From: Microcaldota archaeon
Lineage (GTDB): Archaea; Micrarchaeota; Micrarchaeia; Micrarchaeales; Micrarchaeaceae
Assembly (NCBI GenBank): GCA_028866905.1
Contig: JAGWHI010000003.1
Coordinates: 1 to 64,000, forward strand
Direction: 5' to 3'
DNA length: 64,000 bases
The notes below the pieces were generated by a model that worked only from the letters and a program-made list of their open reading frames with translations, was not told the DNA's origin and made no database searches. Position numbers and translations under genes: made by a program. Shown piece after piece: positions 35,011-43,813 of the stretch (its first letter is position 1; every line of letters starts with the position of its first letter).

Positions 35011-35604
35011 TCAGGTGGAGTATATCCGCCCCATCCTCTCGTCGGACAGCTTCAGCCTCTCATACCCCTCCCTTTTGAGCTCGTAGTGCAGCTTCGGGTC
35101 GGGATTTGCCCCATTGGGCTGGGCGTCTGGAGCGTACCTGCTGAACTTTGCGTGCTCGAGCACGCGTATCGACCTTGCGTTGTCCCCCGTTGTTTCAGCT
35201 ACGACCCTGTCCAGGCCGATGTCCTCGAACCCGAACTTCAGTGCCAGGAGAAGCGCCTCCTTGGCGTACCCCTGCCCCCAGTACGGCTTCCCGAGCCAAT
35301 AGCCCACCTCCATCGTTTTCGGGTCCTGCTCTGACTGGTTCCTCATAAGCGCTATCATGCCCATTATCTTGTCAGTAGCCATCGAATAGATCCCGAAGTG
35401 GAACTCGACGCCGCTCTTCGCAGCGAACTGCGCGAACTCTATGAAGCTCGACGCGTTAGCCTTGGTGTATGGGTGCGGGAACTCGCCGCGCTTCGCAACC
35501 ATGCGCGCTACATCCGGATCGTTCGCGTTCTCCGCCAGTATCTCTGCGTCATCGATGGTCGGCATCTTTATGTAAGCCCTGAACTCCGGTGCCCTTATCG
35601 CCAT
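35011..35604 (-). CDS. GNAT acetyltransferase (RimJ/RimL type)
   Basis: 197 aa. The GNAT core is visible: MEVGYWLGKPYWGQGYAKEA (motif A with the acetyl-CoA loop GQGYA), then GLDRVVAETTGDNARSIRVLEH (motif B). This is the RimJ/RimL subgroup that acetylates N-termini of ribosomal proteins or small amines. The substrate is unknown. It starts 1 nt after the stop of the GT2 gene and is probably in its operon. Confidence 0.85.
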   Translation of the reverse strand: MAIRAPEFRAYIKMPTIDDAEILAENANDPDVARMVAKRGEFPHPYTKANASSFIEFAQFAAKSGVEFHFGIYSMATDKIMGMIALMRNQSEQDPKTMEVGYWLGKPYWGQGYAKEALLLALKFGFEDIGLDRVVAETTGDNARSIRVLEHAKFSRYAPDAQPNGANPDPKLHYELKREGYERLKLSDERMGRIYST

Positions 35605-35605
35605 G

Positions 35606-36670
35606 TCATCTCAGCCTGTATTCGTTCCCCCTCCAGACTATGCTCCTCATCATGCGCCCCGACATGAGGTTGGAGAAGTATATGAAAGGCATAATGAATG
35701 TTATCAGCGCGATCTCCATGTCCCGCCTGCCCGACCTAGAATATGTCCTGGCTATCGAGATCGCTGCAGGCACAAGGAGCAGCAGGTACAGGTAGCCGGC
35801 CAATACTGAGAGCATTATGCCGGAAACCGTGAGCAGCATCTGGGCGCCGTAGAAGAGCGCGCCTATGCGGAAAAGCCGTGTGTTGCCCATGAGCGAGAGC
35901 GCGGTCTCCCGGTTTGCCCATTCAGTGAAGGATACGAAATCGTCATCCGCCAGCACGCAAAGGCTGCTGTTTGGGACATAAGCTATCTTCAGCCCCTTGA
36001 GCTTCACTGTGCGGGTTATCGCTATGTCGTCCGACACTGACCCCTTGAACCGCTGCATCGACCTCTTGTCTAGCAGGTCCCTCCTGAACGCCATGGCGCC
36101 GCCCCATGCGAACCTGGTCAGTTCCGACTCCATGAGGCCGTTGCCCACAAAGCCCCAGACGTGCTTTACCTTGGACCAGAAGCCCCCGACCGGCTTTATG
36201 TACTGCCAGGAGGTCGAGACCCCTACGCCCCTGTCGGCGAGGGGCGCCACCAGCGCGGATATCCCATCGGGAGTGTTCCTCACATCGGAGTCAGACACTA
36301 CATACACATCATAGCCGCGCATTCGCTCGATGGCTGTCGCGATTGCGCGGACCTTCCCGCTGCAGCCAGTGCATTTTGAACTGGAAACGATGTTGCTGAC
36401 CTTTGCGCGCCTTATCGCGCGCATCGCCGGGTCGCCGGCGCTGTCTACTACAGCTACGACGTCGTGACTGCCGCCCATGAGGGAGGCAAGGTTCTTCTCG
36501 AGCTCTATGTCGGTCCCCTTGCACGGCACTATCACAAGGGTCCTGGGCCTGTACCTGGGATTCGCTGGGCTAGCCTTGGGCCTCTTGGCCAGCGGCATGA
36601 CGTTCACAAGGACCAAGCCTATCCAGCAGAGCGACACAATCAGGATATAGGCGTCGAAAATAGCGCTCAT
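35606..36670 (-). CDS. Family 2 glycosyltransferase (ceramide glucosyltransferase-like)
   Basis: 354 aa. One N-terminal membrane helix (5-27), a GT-A domain (45-260), then two to three C-terminal helices. The domain shows VIVPCKGTDIELEKNL, the DxD-type VVSDSDVRNT, SVSDDIAITRTVK (acidic catalytic site) and EWANRETAL in place of the classic QxxRW. The layout is that of ceramide glucosyltransferase/HpnI-type enzymes that glycosylate lipids at the membrane. The acceptor here would be an archaeal lipid; this is inference. Divergent from cydA. Confidence 0.85.
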   Translation of the reverse strand: MSAIFDAYILIVSLCWIGLVLVNVMPLAKRPKASPANPRYRPRTLVIVPCKGTDIELEKNLASLMGGSHDVVAVVDSAGDPAMRAIRRAKVSNIVSSSKCTGCSGKVRAIATAIERMRGYDVYVVSDSDVRNTPDGISALVAPLADRGVGVSTSWQYIKPVGGFWSKVKHVWGFVGNGLMESELTRFAWGGAMAFRRDLLDKRSMQRFKGSVSDDIAITRTVKLKGLKIAYVPNSSLCVLADDDFVSFTEWANRETALSLMGNTRLFRIGALFYGAQMLLTVSGIMLSVLAGYLYLLLLVPAAISIARTYSRSGRRDMEIALITFIMPFIYFSNLMSGRMMRSIVWRGNEYRLR

Positions 36671-36691
36671 CAGTACACTATGAGCCCGGCA

Positions 36692-36712
36692 CCATTTAAA
36701 TACCTTTTATGA
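36692..36712. promoter_or_regulatory. Divergent promoter between the GT2 gene and cydA
   Basis: CATTTAAATACC (about 36692-36703) is near-palindromic and about 25-30 nt from the GT2 ATG (minus). TTTTATGAG just after it lies about 30 nt before the cydA ATG (plus). Confidence 0.4.
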
Positions 36713-36739
36713 GAGTGTTAGCCGAGCCGGTCCGTTTCC

Positions 36740-38071
36740 ATGTTCGACCCAGTCATATTCGATAGGGCGCTAATAGGCTTCTCGCTCGCCGTGCACATAA
36801 TACTGGCGGTCATGGGCATAGCCATACCAGTGATAGTGTCGGCAGCGGAGTTCATAGGCATACGCACCGGCAACCAGATCTATGAGACCATAGCGAAGAG
36901 GATATCCGTAGCGCTGGTGATATTCTTCGCGGTAGGCACTGCGTCAGGCATGCTCGTGGCGGTTGAGCTTTTCGCGCTGTGGCCGAGCTTCATGGTGCTT
37001 GTCGGCCAGGTTGCGCTGCTGACTGTGCTGATAGAGGTCGGATTCTTCTTCCTGGAGGCGGTGTTCCTTGCGATCTACATATACGGCTGGGACAGCTTCA
37101 AGAACAGGTACGCCCACTGGGCGATGTCCATACCGGTTATCATAGGCGCAGGGGGCTCGGCCATGATGATAACTATGCTCAACGCCTTCATGAACACGCC
37201 TGTCGGCTTCAACATACAGAACTACCTTGCGACTGGCACGCTTTCCGGGATAAACCCGCTCGCGGTCTTCAACGGACCATCGACATGGGTGGAGGTGTCG
37301 CACGTCCTCTCGACGTCGTACTTCACAGGCGCTATGATAGTAGCGGCATACCTCGCATACAGGATGCTGCGAGCGAAGAGGGACTCTAAGGTGTATGAGT
37401 ACCACGCCAAGGCGCTAAGGATAGCGCTTGCGATATCCGCCATAGCGATAATCTTCACGATATATACCGGCATAAACTCGATAACCGCGATGTACGCGCA
37501 GCAGCCGGAGAAGTACGCGGCCATGGAAGCCGACCTTATCCCGCAGTCGCATGCCCCTGAATACATTGGCGGGCTTTACATCAACGGCACCCTCCAGTAC
37601 TACATACCCATACCGGACATGCAGAGCGTGCTAGCCACAGGGAGCCCTAACGGGACAGTGCCTGGGCTCAGCAGCTATCCGCAGAGCACCTGGCCCCCGC
37701 TGATAATACATCCGCTGTTCGACCTCATGGTGATACTGGGCTTCGCGCTCGGAGGCTTCTTCGCCCTCGTTGCCATACTTTACCTGCTGAGGCGCACGCC
37801 GTTGAAGGTAAGGCCGATCCTCTGGCTGACGCTCGTTGCCGGATCGCTGTCAGTGCTGCTGCTTGAGGCTGGCTGGATCGTCGACGAGCTCGGCAGGCAG
37901 CCATGGATAATATACGGCGTCATGACCGTTAACCAGGCGGCAAATTATTCGCAGTCCGTAGTCCCGATAACGATAGTGCTGATGGCCGTTTACATAATAG
38001 TTGTGCCTTTCACGCTGTACGTGCTCAAGAAAGTGTTCGACGGCAGGCCGCTCGAGAAAGAGCTGAGATGA
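36740..38071 (+). CDS. cydA: Cytochrome bd-type quinol oxidase subunit I
   Basis: 443 aa, about nine membrane helices, with a short Q-loop. It oxidises quinol and reduces O2 to water. H19 (SLAVH) matches the haem ligand of known CydA. E99 and E106 (IEVGFFFLEAVF), spaced by seven, match the acidic pair near the high-spin haems as in Bacillus-type enzymes. H188 (VEVSHVL) fits the haem b558 ligand. The extracellular insert 250-320 carries N-x-S/T sites. cydB follows after 4 nt. Confidence 0.93.
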   Translation: MFDPVIFDRALIGFSLAVHIILAVMGIAIPVIVSAAEFIGIRTGNQIYETIAKRISVALVIFFAVGTASGMLVAVELFALWPSFMVLVGQVALLTVLIEVGFFFLEAVFLAIYIYGWDSFKNRYAHWAMSIPVIIGAGGSAMMITMLNAFMNTPVGFNIQNYLATGTLSGINPLAVFNGPSTWVEVSHVLSTSYFTGAMIVAAYLAYRMLRAKRDSKVYEYHAKALRIALAISAIAIIFTIYTGINSITAMYAQQPEKYAAMEADLIPQSHAPEYIGGLYINGTLQYYIPIPDMQSVLATGSPNGTVPGLSSYPQSTWPPLIIHPLFDLMVILGFALGGFFALVAILYLLRRTPLKVRPILWLTLVAGSLSVLLLEAGWIVDELGRQPWIIYGVMTVNQAANYSQSVVPITIVLMAVYIIVVPFTLYVLKKVFDGRPLEKELR

Positions 38072-38075
38072 TGGT

Positions 38076-38999
38076 ATGGACTTCCTTTACGCGATAAACC
38101 ACCTGGTCTTTTCCGCGTTCATGACGCTGTTCATACTGGAGTTCGGCGTCGCGTGCCTGCTGCTCATAGATTACGACGGCCTCAAGGACAAACTCAGGTC
38201 ATACATAAACCCGATCTGGGGAATAACCGGCACGTTCGCGGTGTTCTACCTGCTGAGCACCGCGGTCACATATCCGGCGCTGATGGGGATAGTGGGAAAC
38301 GTCTTCATAGTCCCGCTGTTCGTTGTGGCATTCTTCATACTCCTTAGGAACGCGTTCATGGCGTACAGCGAATACATCGGCGGGGGCAAGAACGAGAAAC
38401 TATACCTGAGGTTCTTCAGCATATCCACGATAGTCATCGCCTTCGTCCTGATGTCCACTTTCGCAACTGCGATAAGCGAGGTAGGATACAGCAACCTCCA
38501 GCTGGACCTCTCGTTCATGGCCAATCCGTACAACATATCGCTCTTCATATCGATAGCGCTTATAGCCATAGCGGCATCCGTCCTCTACTTCGACATAAGG
38601 AAATCTGAGAAGTTCGAGCTACTTGCTGCGGCTATAGGGTTGGCTCTCCTGATAATACCGACCGCGGTCTTCGCCGGGTACATGAGGCAGGGAATCGTCT
38701 CGTACTGGTACCTGATTGTCGCAGACATCGTATTCCTTGCAGTGATAGCCACCCTGGGGTACTTCGACAAAAAGATTGCCGGGCCGCTCGTCATGCTCTG
38801 GCTGTTCCTGTCTGTTAACCTGTTCTGCCTTGTGCAGTACCCGTACCTCCTCGGCGGCAAGATCAACCTTGTGGATTACCTGGTCAACCCCGCCACGGGG
38901 TTCTATGACGGGATAGTGACGGCGGTGATATTCGCGCTGCTGGTGGTATCGCTGCCGATATTGATGAAGTTCGTGTACGCGAATAGGAGGGGCTACTAG
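38076..38999 (+). CDS. cydB: Cytochrome bd-type quinol oxidase subunit II
   Basis: 307 aa, eight to nine membrane helices, few charges. The N-terminus (FLYAINHLVFSAFMTLFILEFGVACLLL) and the region FRNAFMAYSEYIGGG-like near residue 90 fit a divergent archaeal CydB. The call rests largely on the immediate link to cydA and the matching topology; subunit II varies widely in sequence. No small CydX-like ORF was seen after it. The stop overlaps the convergent M1 peptidase stop by 4 nt. Confidence 0.85.
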   Translation: MDFLYAINHLVFSAFMTLFILEFGVACLLLIDYDGLKDKLRSYINPIWGITGTFAVFYLLSTAVTYPALMGIVGNVFIVPLFVVAFFILLRNAFMAYSEYIGGGKNEKLYLRFFSISTIVIAFVLMSTFATAISEVGYSNLQLDLSFMANPYNISLFISIALIAIAASVLYFDIRKSEKFELLAAAIGLALLIIPTAVFAGYMRQGIVSYWYLIVADIVFLAVIATLGYFDKKIAGPLVMLWLFLSVNLFCLVQYPYLLGGKINLVDYLVNPATGFYDGIVTAVIFALLVVSLPILMKFVYANRRGY

Positions 39000-41545
39000 C
39001 CCGGGAAGTTCCTCTTTGAGAACCTTATGTTCACGTCCGTGATCTCGAGCAGCTGGTCTATGCTGCGCCTTATGTCATCGCGCCTGTTCGCCCTGTTGGA
39101 GAAGAATCGCTTCAGGCGCGCCCTGGTCTTCTCATCGGACACGAATCCTAGGTTGTCGACGAACCTGTCGAGCATGTGGGTCGCGCGGTTGTACTTGGAC
39201 ATCAGGACCTTCCACCTCCCAAGCGTCCATTCCAGCACGTAAGCCCCGCCGTCAGGGTTCAGCTGCGTGAGAACTGCGGGTATGGACAGCGAGTCCTGCA
39301 GCCTGACATTCTTCCCCTCGGAGAAGGCTATCGCCTTCCTGACCAGGCGTTTGTCGCGGAACGCGCCTATCGCGACAAGCAGGCGGCGCTTCTCGTCCGG
39401 TATCTCCGCCTTTATGTACCTTCCCGTTATAGTGTCGAACGTCTTGGAGTCCCCGTCGGCAGCGGCGAGCACGTATATCGCGCCCCTTATGTTGCTGTCT
39501 ATGTCGCGCCTGCCGGCGATGTAATCGTTGAACATCCTTCTCGCGATGGCCATGGTCGCCGCGTGGCCTGTCCTGCCCAGCATCTGTATGACCATGCTCC
39601 TGTACTTCGTTGTGATTGTAGACTCGCCGGCCTTCCTGTCCCAGCCGATCCTCGAAAGCGCCTTCAGGTGGTACCTGTCGCTCACGCTCTTTATCCTGTC
39701 CAGGGTCTGGCGGTCCTTGCCGTACGCCAGCATGTAGAGCCCGCCCAGGTGACCAGAGACGTTCATGTTGAGCGGGTACTCCGCATCCATGCAGTAGCTC
39801 TCGACGAAGTCGAGATATTCGGATATCGGCAGTCGGGCGGACCTGACAATCGTGTAGAGGTCGTTCTCTATCCCCCATGCGTCAAGGCCGCTCAGCCTCT
39901 TTGACGCTATAGCCTCGCCGAGGCTGTCAAGCATCTCGTGGGTGTACATCACCCTGTACAGCCCGGCCTGCCCTGCGTTTACCTTTATCCAGTCCCTGCC
40001 CCTCGCGCGTATGCTGCCGGACCTTTTGTCGAGTAGATCGAACCCGGATGCGCCAGCGTCGGTCCTGTAATGCACGGGGATGGGCCACACATCAGACTTG
40101 TCCTCCTTGGTCTCCAGCAGGAGGAACCGCTTCTGCCTGAGGGATATGTTGCCGCCGGCGCCGCTCACCTCGACTATCGGGTATCCTGCGCGCTCTATCC
40201 ATTCCTTCATCACCTTTGCCACGCTTATGCGCTTTCCGCTCTTCCTTGCCGCCTCCTCTATAGCGTTCCACAGGTCCTCGCGGGAGGCGTTGCCGTACTG
40301 GTGCCTGGTCAGGTATATGTGCAGGCCCTTCCTGAATATATCCTTGCCTACGAAGTCCTCGAGCATGTAGAGCACAGAGCCGCCCTTGGCGTAGCTTATC
40401 GAGTCGAACATCTCTGCCACCTCTCCGGCAGTGTTCACGTTGAAGCTTATCGGGTGCGTAGACCTAAGCTGGTCGGCGGAGAGCGCCTCCCCCACCTCGC
40501 TGTCGACATACTCCACCATCATCTTCCATTGCGGGTAAACCGACTCCATGGCCTTGTACGCCATGTACGTCGCGAAGCTCTCGTTAAGCCATATGTCGTT
40601 CCACCACTCCATAGTGACAAGGTCGCCGAACCACTGGTGGACCAGCTCGTGCGATATGGTCTCCGCTATCCGCTGCTGTATCGACACCGAGGTCTTCTTC
40701 TCGTCGCCTAGGAGAGCGATCTCCCTGAACGTTATTGCGCCCCAGTTCTCCATCGCCCCTGCTGCGAAGTCCGGTATCGCTATGAGGTCGAGCTTTGGCA
40801 GGGGATACTTTATCCCGAAGTAACCCTCCAGGTAGGATATGAACTGCTTGCCGAAGCGCATTGCGAGCTTTGTGTACTTCGCCTTGCCCGGCACCGTTAT
40901 CGCCCTCACCTTCAGCCGCCCGAGCCTGCTCTCCACTATGTCGAATTTGCCCACGCCCAGGTAAAGGAGGTATGTAGACATCTTCGGTGTCGTATTGAAA
41001 AGTACAAGCTTCTTTCCTTCGCCTGCCGGCTCCTCCGATTTTATCGTGGCGTTGGATATCGCCTGGAGGCCCCTGTCTATTATGAACGAGACGTCGTAAG
41101 TTGCCTTGTAAGCCGGCTCGTCTATGCAGACGAAAGCGCTCCTTGCGCTCGGGGCCTCGAACTGCGACGTGAGTATGTACTCGGTCTTGCCGTTGTGCTC
41201 GTAGCTGCTCCTGTAGAAGCCGTACATCTTGTCGTTGTTGATGCCCTCGAATATTATGTGCACCTTGGTCCTTCCGGACGCGGGGCTCGCCAGCGTTATA
41301 ACGCCCTCCTCCTTGTCAGACTGCCTGAAGCTGCACCTTATCATGCGGCCCCCGCTGCTGGCGCTGACCTTGATCACCTTAAGCTCCGATGCGTTCACCC
41401 TTATCGACGGGGCGCTCCCCTTCACGTCGAAGTCTATGGTCTCGTCGCAGATGTACCTGAAGGTCTTCATGTTGGGCGTGAACCTGAGCGAGTAGTGGAC
41501 GGGAATCGCGTTTCCGCCTATGCTCCGGTGAGTGGCTAGCGCCAT
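38996..41545 (-). CDS. M1-family zinc aminopeptidase (tricorn interacting factor F2/F3-like)
   Basis: 849 aa from ATG 41545. GTG 41560 is possible, but the TATA box at 41570-41580 suits the ATG. It trims N-terminal residues from peptides released by the proteasome or tricorn protease. The exopeptidase motif GAMENWGAITFRE and the zinc site HELVHQWFGDLVT ... WLNESFATYM are intact. The N-terminal beta domain, catalytic domain and C-terminal helical ERAP-like domain are all present. There is no signal peptide, so it should act in the cytoplasm. Confidence 0.95.
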   Translation of the reverse strand: MALATHRSIGGNAIPVHYSLRFTPNMKTFRYICDETIDFDVKGSAPSIRVNASELKVIKVSASSGGRMIRCSFRQSDKEEGVITLASPASGRTKVHIIFEGINNDKMYGFYRSSYEHNGKTEYILTSQFEAPSARSAFVCIDEPAYKATYDVSFIIDRGLQAISNATIKSEEPAGEGKKLVLFNTTPKMSTYLLYLGVGKFDIVESRLGRLKVRAITVPGKAKYTKLAMRFGKQFISYLEGYFGIKYPLPKLDLIAIPDFAAGAMENWGAITFREIALLGDEKKTSVSIQQRIAETISHELVHQWFGDLVTMEWWNDIWLNESFATYMAYKAMESVYPQWKMMVEYVDSEVGEALSADQLRSTHPISFNVNTAGEVAEMFDSISYAKGGSVLYMLEDFVGKDIFRKGLHIYLTRHQYGNASREDLWNAIEEAARKSGKRISVAKVMKEWIERAGYPIVEVSGAGGNISLRQKRFLLLETKEDKSDVWPIPVHYRTDAGASGFDLLDKRSGSIRARGRDWIKVNAGQAGLYRVMYTHEMLDSLGEAIASKRLSGLDAWGIENDLYTIVRSARLPISEYLDFVESYCMDAEYPLNMNVSGHLGGLYMLAYGKDRQTLDRIKSVSDRYHLKALSRIGWDRKAGESTITTKYRSMVIQMLGRTGHAATMAIARRMFNDYIAGRRDIDSNIRGAIYVLAAADGDSKTFDTITGRYIKAEIPDEKRRLLVAIGAFRDKRLVRKAIAFSEGKNVRLQDSLSIPAVLTQLNPDGGAYVLEWTLGRWKVLMSKYNRATHMLDRFVDNLGFVSDEKTRARLKRFFSNRANRRDDIRRSIDQLLEITDVNIRFSKRNFPG

Positions 41546-41656
41546 AGGAACCAGTAGCACTTGCGAACCAACTTATAAATAGGTTTTCAGGGGCGCACCC
41601 GCAATATATTTATTGGCGTTTTCCCCATACGATTTATCATATTCTAGGTGAAAAGC

Positions 41657-42916
41657 TTGGTTAGTGAGAGCAAAGTAAAGGACATGAAATTAGCACCCGC
41701 AGGCAGGAGGAAGATAGAGTTCGCGGAGACCAGGATGCCGGTGCTCATGAGGCTTAGGGAGATACACTCCAAGGAGAAGAGCCTCAAGGGGGTTAAGGTA
41801 TCCGGCTGCCTCCACGTGACGAAGGACACGGCGGTGCTGGTAGAGACGCTAAAGGCAGCAGGCGCGGAGGTCTCGTGGTCGGGGTGCAACCCGCTCTCGA
41901 CCCAGGACGACGTTGCTGCTGCCCTGGCCGCCAACGGGATAAGGATATTCGCCTGGAACGGCCTGTCGAAGCAGGAGTACTACTGGTGCATAGAGAAATC
42001 GTTGGAGATAAAGCCGCAGCTGACGCTTGACGACGGCGCCGACCTGATATTCACGGTGCACACTAAGCACACCGAGTACCTCAACGGCCTCATGGGCGGG
42101 ACAGAGGAGACGACAACCGGCGTGCATAGGATAAGGGCGATGGCGAAGGACAAGAAGCTCAAGTACCCGATAATAGCGGTCAACGACGCGCAGACAAAGT
42201 CCGATTTCGACAACGTGTTCGGCACAGGCCAGAGCGCCCTCGATGGGATAATAAGGGCTACTAACGTGCTCTTCGCCGGCAAGAACGTGGTAGTTGCAGG
42301 ATTCGGCCACTGCGGGCGCGGGATAGCGTCAAGATCAAGGGGGCTCGGCGCGAACGTGATAGTGACAGAGGTCGACCCTATCCAGGCGCTCAGGGCACGC
42401 ATGGACGGCTTCAGCGTGATGCCCATGGCCGAGGCTGCAAGGCACGGCGACATATTCATAACAGCGACAGGCTGCAACAACGTCATAAGGGGAGAGCACT
42501 TCAAGAGCATGCGCGACGGCGCGATACTCGCGAACGCCGGGCATTTCAACGTGGAGATATCCGCGCCGGAGCTGGAGGCGGCTGCGAAGAGCCACAGGGA
42601 GATGAGGCCCGGCACAGAGGAGTACCTCATGAAGGACGGAAGGAAGCTCTACCTGCTTGCGGAGGGGCGCCTGGTGAACCTCGCAGCTGCGGAGGGCCAC
42701 CCTAGCGAGGTTATGGACATGAGCTTCGCGAACCAGTTCCTGTCCATAGTCAGGCTGGCAAGGGAGGGCAAGTCGATGAAGCCGGACGTGTACACCATAC
42801 CGAAGGACCAGGACGACTACGTGGCCAAGCTGAAGCTCGAGAGCATGGGCATAAAGATAGACACGCTGGACAAGTCGCAGGCGGACTACCTCTCCGGCTG
42901 GGAGGAGGGCACATAA
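41657..42916 (+). CDS. ahcY: Adenosylhomocysteinase (S-adenosyl-L-homocysteine hydrolase)
   Basis: 419 aa. The start is uncertain: TTG 41657 has GGTGA (41647-41651) 5 nt upstream, while GTG 41648 lies inside that GGTGA. It splits S-adenosylhomocysteine into adenosine and homocysteine, removing the product of methylations. It shows TMDVAALxL-type substrate regions in divergent form (ETTTGVHRI), the NAD site VVAGFGHCGRGIASRSRG, and GHFNVEISAPELE. The C-terminus ends with DKSQADYLSGWEEG, shorter than the KPDHYRY tail of eukaryotic enzymes. TATA at 41603-41613. It begins a four-gene plus-strand run. Confidence 0.95.
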   Translation: MVSESKVKDMKLAPAGRRKIEFAETRMPVLMRLREIHSKEKSLKGVKVSGCLHVTKDTAVLVETLKAAGAEVSWSGCNPLSTQDDVAAALAANGIRIFAWNGLSKQEYYWCIEKSLEIKPQLTLDDGADLIFTVHTKHTEYLNGLMGGTEETTTGVHRIRAMAKDKKLKYPIIAVNDAQTKSDFDNVFGTGQSALDGIIRATNVLFAGKNVVVAGFGHCGRGIASRSRGLGANVIVTEVDPIQALRARMDGFSVMPMAEAARHGDIFITATGCNNVIRGEHFKSMRDGAILANAGHFNVEISAPELEAAAKSHREMRPGTEEYLMKDGRKLYLLAEGRLVNLAAAEGHPSEVMDMSFANQFLSIVRLAREGKSMKPDVYTIPKDQDDYVAKLKLESMGIKIDTLDKSQADYLSGWEEGT

Positions 42917-42943
42917 GGTGTTGGTATAAAGCTGCTTAACCCG

Positions 42944-43813
42944 ATGCCGCCGTACAACCTCTTCGGGCTCGAGGACCAGGAATACAAGCGCTCCAAGGTT
43001 GTGGTCCTGCCGATACCATACGACGCAATGGCGTCGTACGGCGCTGGCACGAGGAACGGGCCGCACGCAATAATAGAGGCGAGCAGGAACGTCGAGCTCT
43101 ACGACGCGGAGCTGGGCTACGACATAAGCGACGTTGGGATATTCACCACGGAGGAGCTCGCGCCGGACAGGAGCTCGCCGCAGAACATGGCGAAAAGGGT
43201 GGAGAAGGAGGTCTCGCTGATACTTGAAGACTCGAAGATGCCTTTCGTGCTCGGCGGGGACCACTCGGTAAGCATAGGCGCGATAAACGCTGCAGCCAGG
43301 AAGGCCAAGAGCATGAGCGTGCTGCAGTTCGACGCCCATTCCGACGCAAGGGAGGAGTACGAGGGCACCAAGTATTCGCACGCGTGCGTTATGGCCAGGG
43401 CCATGGACGCCTGCGGAAGCTGCTACAGCGCCGGGGTGAGGAGCACGGACAGGGAAAGCGACTCCAAGCGAGGCAAGTCCACGCTCTACATGCACCAGAT
43501 GCGCAGGATGTCCACGGACCAGGTGGTTAAGAGGATACTCGAGAGCACAAGGGAGAGCGTCTACATCACTGTAGACGTGGATGTGCTGGACCCTGGCGAG
43601 ATGCCCAGCACAGGCACTCCAGAGCCCGGTGGAATGGGCTACCAGCAGCTCAAGGAGGTGCTTGGTGGCGTGATAGCCAGGAGGAAGGTGGTGGGCATGG
43701 ACATCGTGGAGCTGAGCCCCATAGGCGGCATGCGCGCACCTGATTTCCTGGCAGCAAGGCTGGCGTACATGATGATAGGCTACGCATTCGCCAAGAAGGG
43801 GCGCAGGCTATGA
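42944..43813 (+). CDS. speB: Agmatinase / arginase-family ureohydrolase
   Basis: 289 aa. The binuclear Mn site is complete: GGDHSVSIG, FDAHSDARE, the SHACVM region and TVDVDVLDPGEMPSTGTPEPGG. It most likely hydrolyses agmatine to putrescine and urea, as in archaeal polyamine synthesis; formiminoglutamase or guanidine-type substrates cannot be excluded. It is 27 nt after ahcY and overlaps the next gene by ATGA. Pairing with ahcY links polyamine and methyl metabolism only loosely. Confidence 0.9.
   Translation: MPPYNLFGLEDQEYKRSKVVVLPIPYDAMASYGAGTRNGPHAIIEASRNVELYDAELGYDISDVGIFTTEELAPDRSSPQNMAKRVEKEVSLILEDSKMPFVLGGDHSVSIGAINAAARKAKSMSVLQFDAHSDAREEYEGTKYSHACVMARAMDACGSCYSAGVRSTDRESDSKRGKSTLYMHQMRRMSTDQVVKRILESTRESVYITVDVDVLDPGEMPSTGTPEPGGMGYQQLKEVLGGVIARRKVVGMDIVELSPIGGMRAPDFLAARLAYMMIGYAFAKKGRRL

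Noticed and set aside
42335-43495. Long minus-strand ORF (386 codons) opposite ahcY and speB
   Set aside because: Antisense shadow of two well-recognised genes. The product is a low-complexity Val/Leu/Arg/His mix with no family pattern, as expected from the GC-rich third positions of the real genes.
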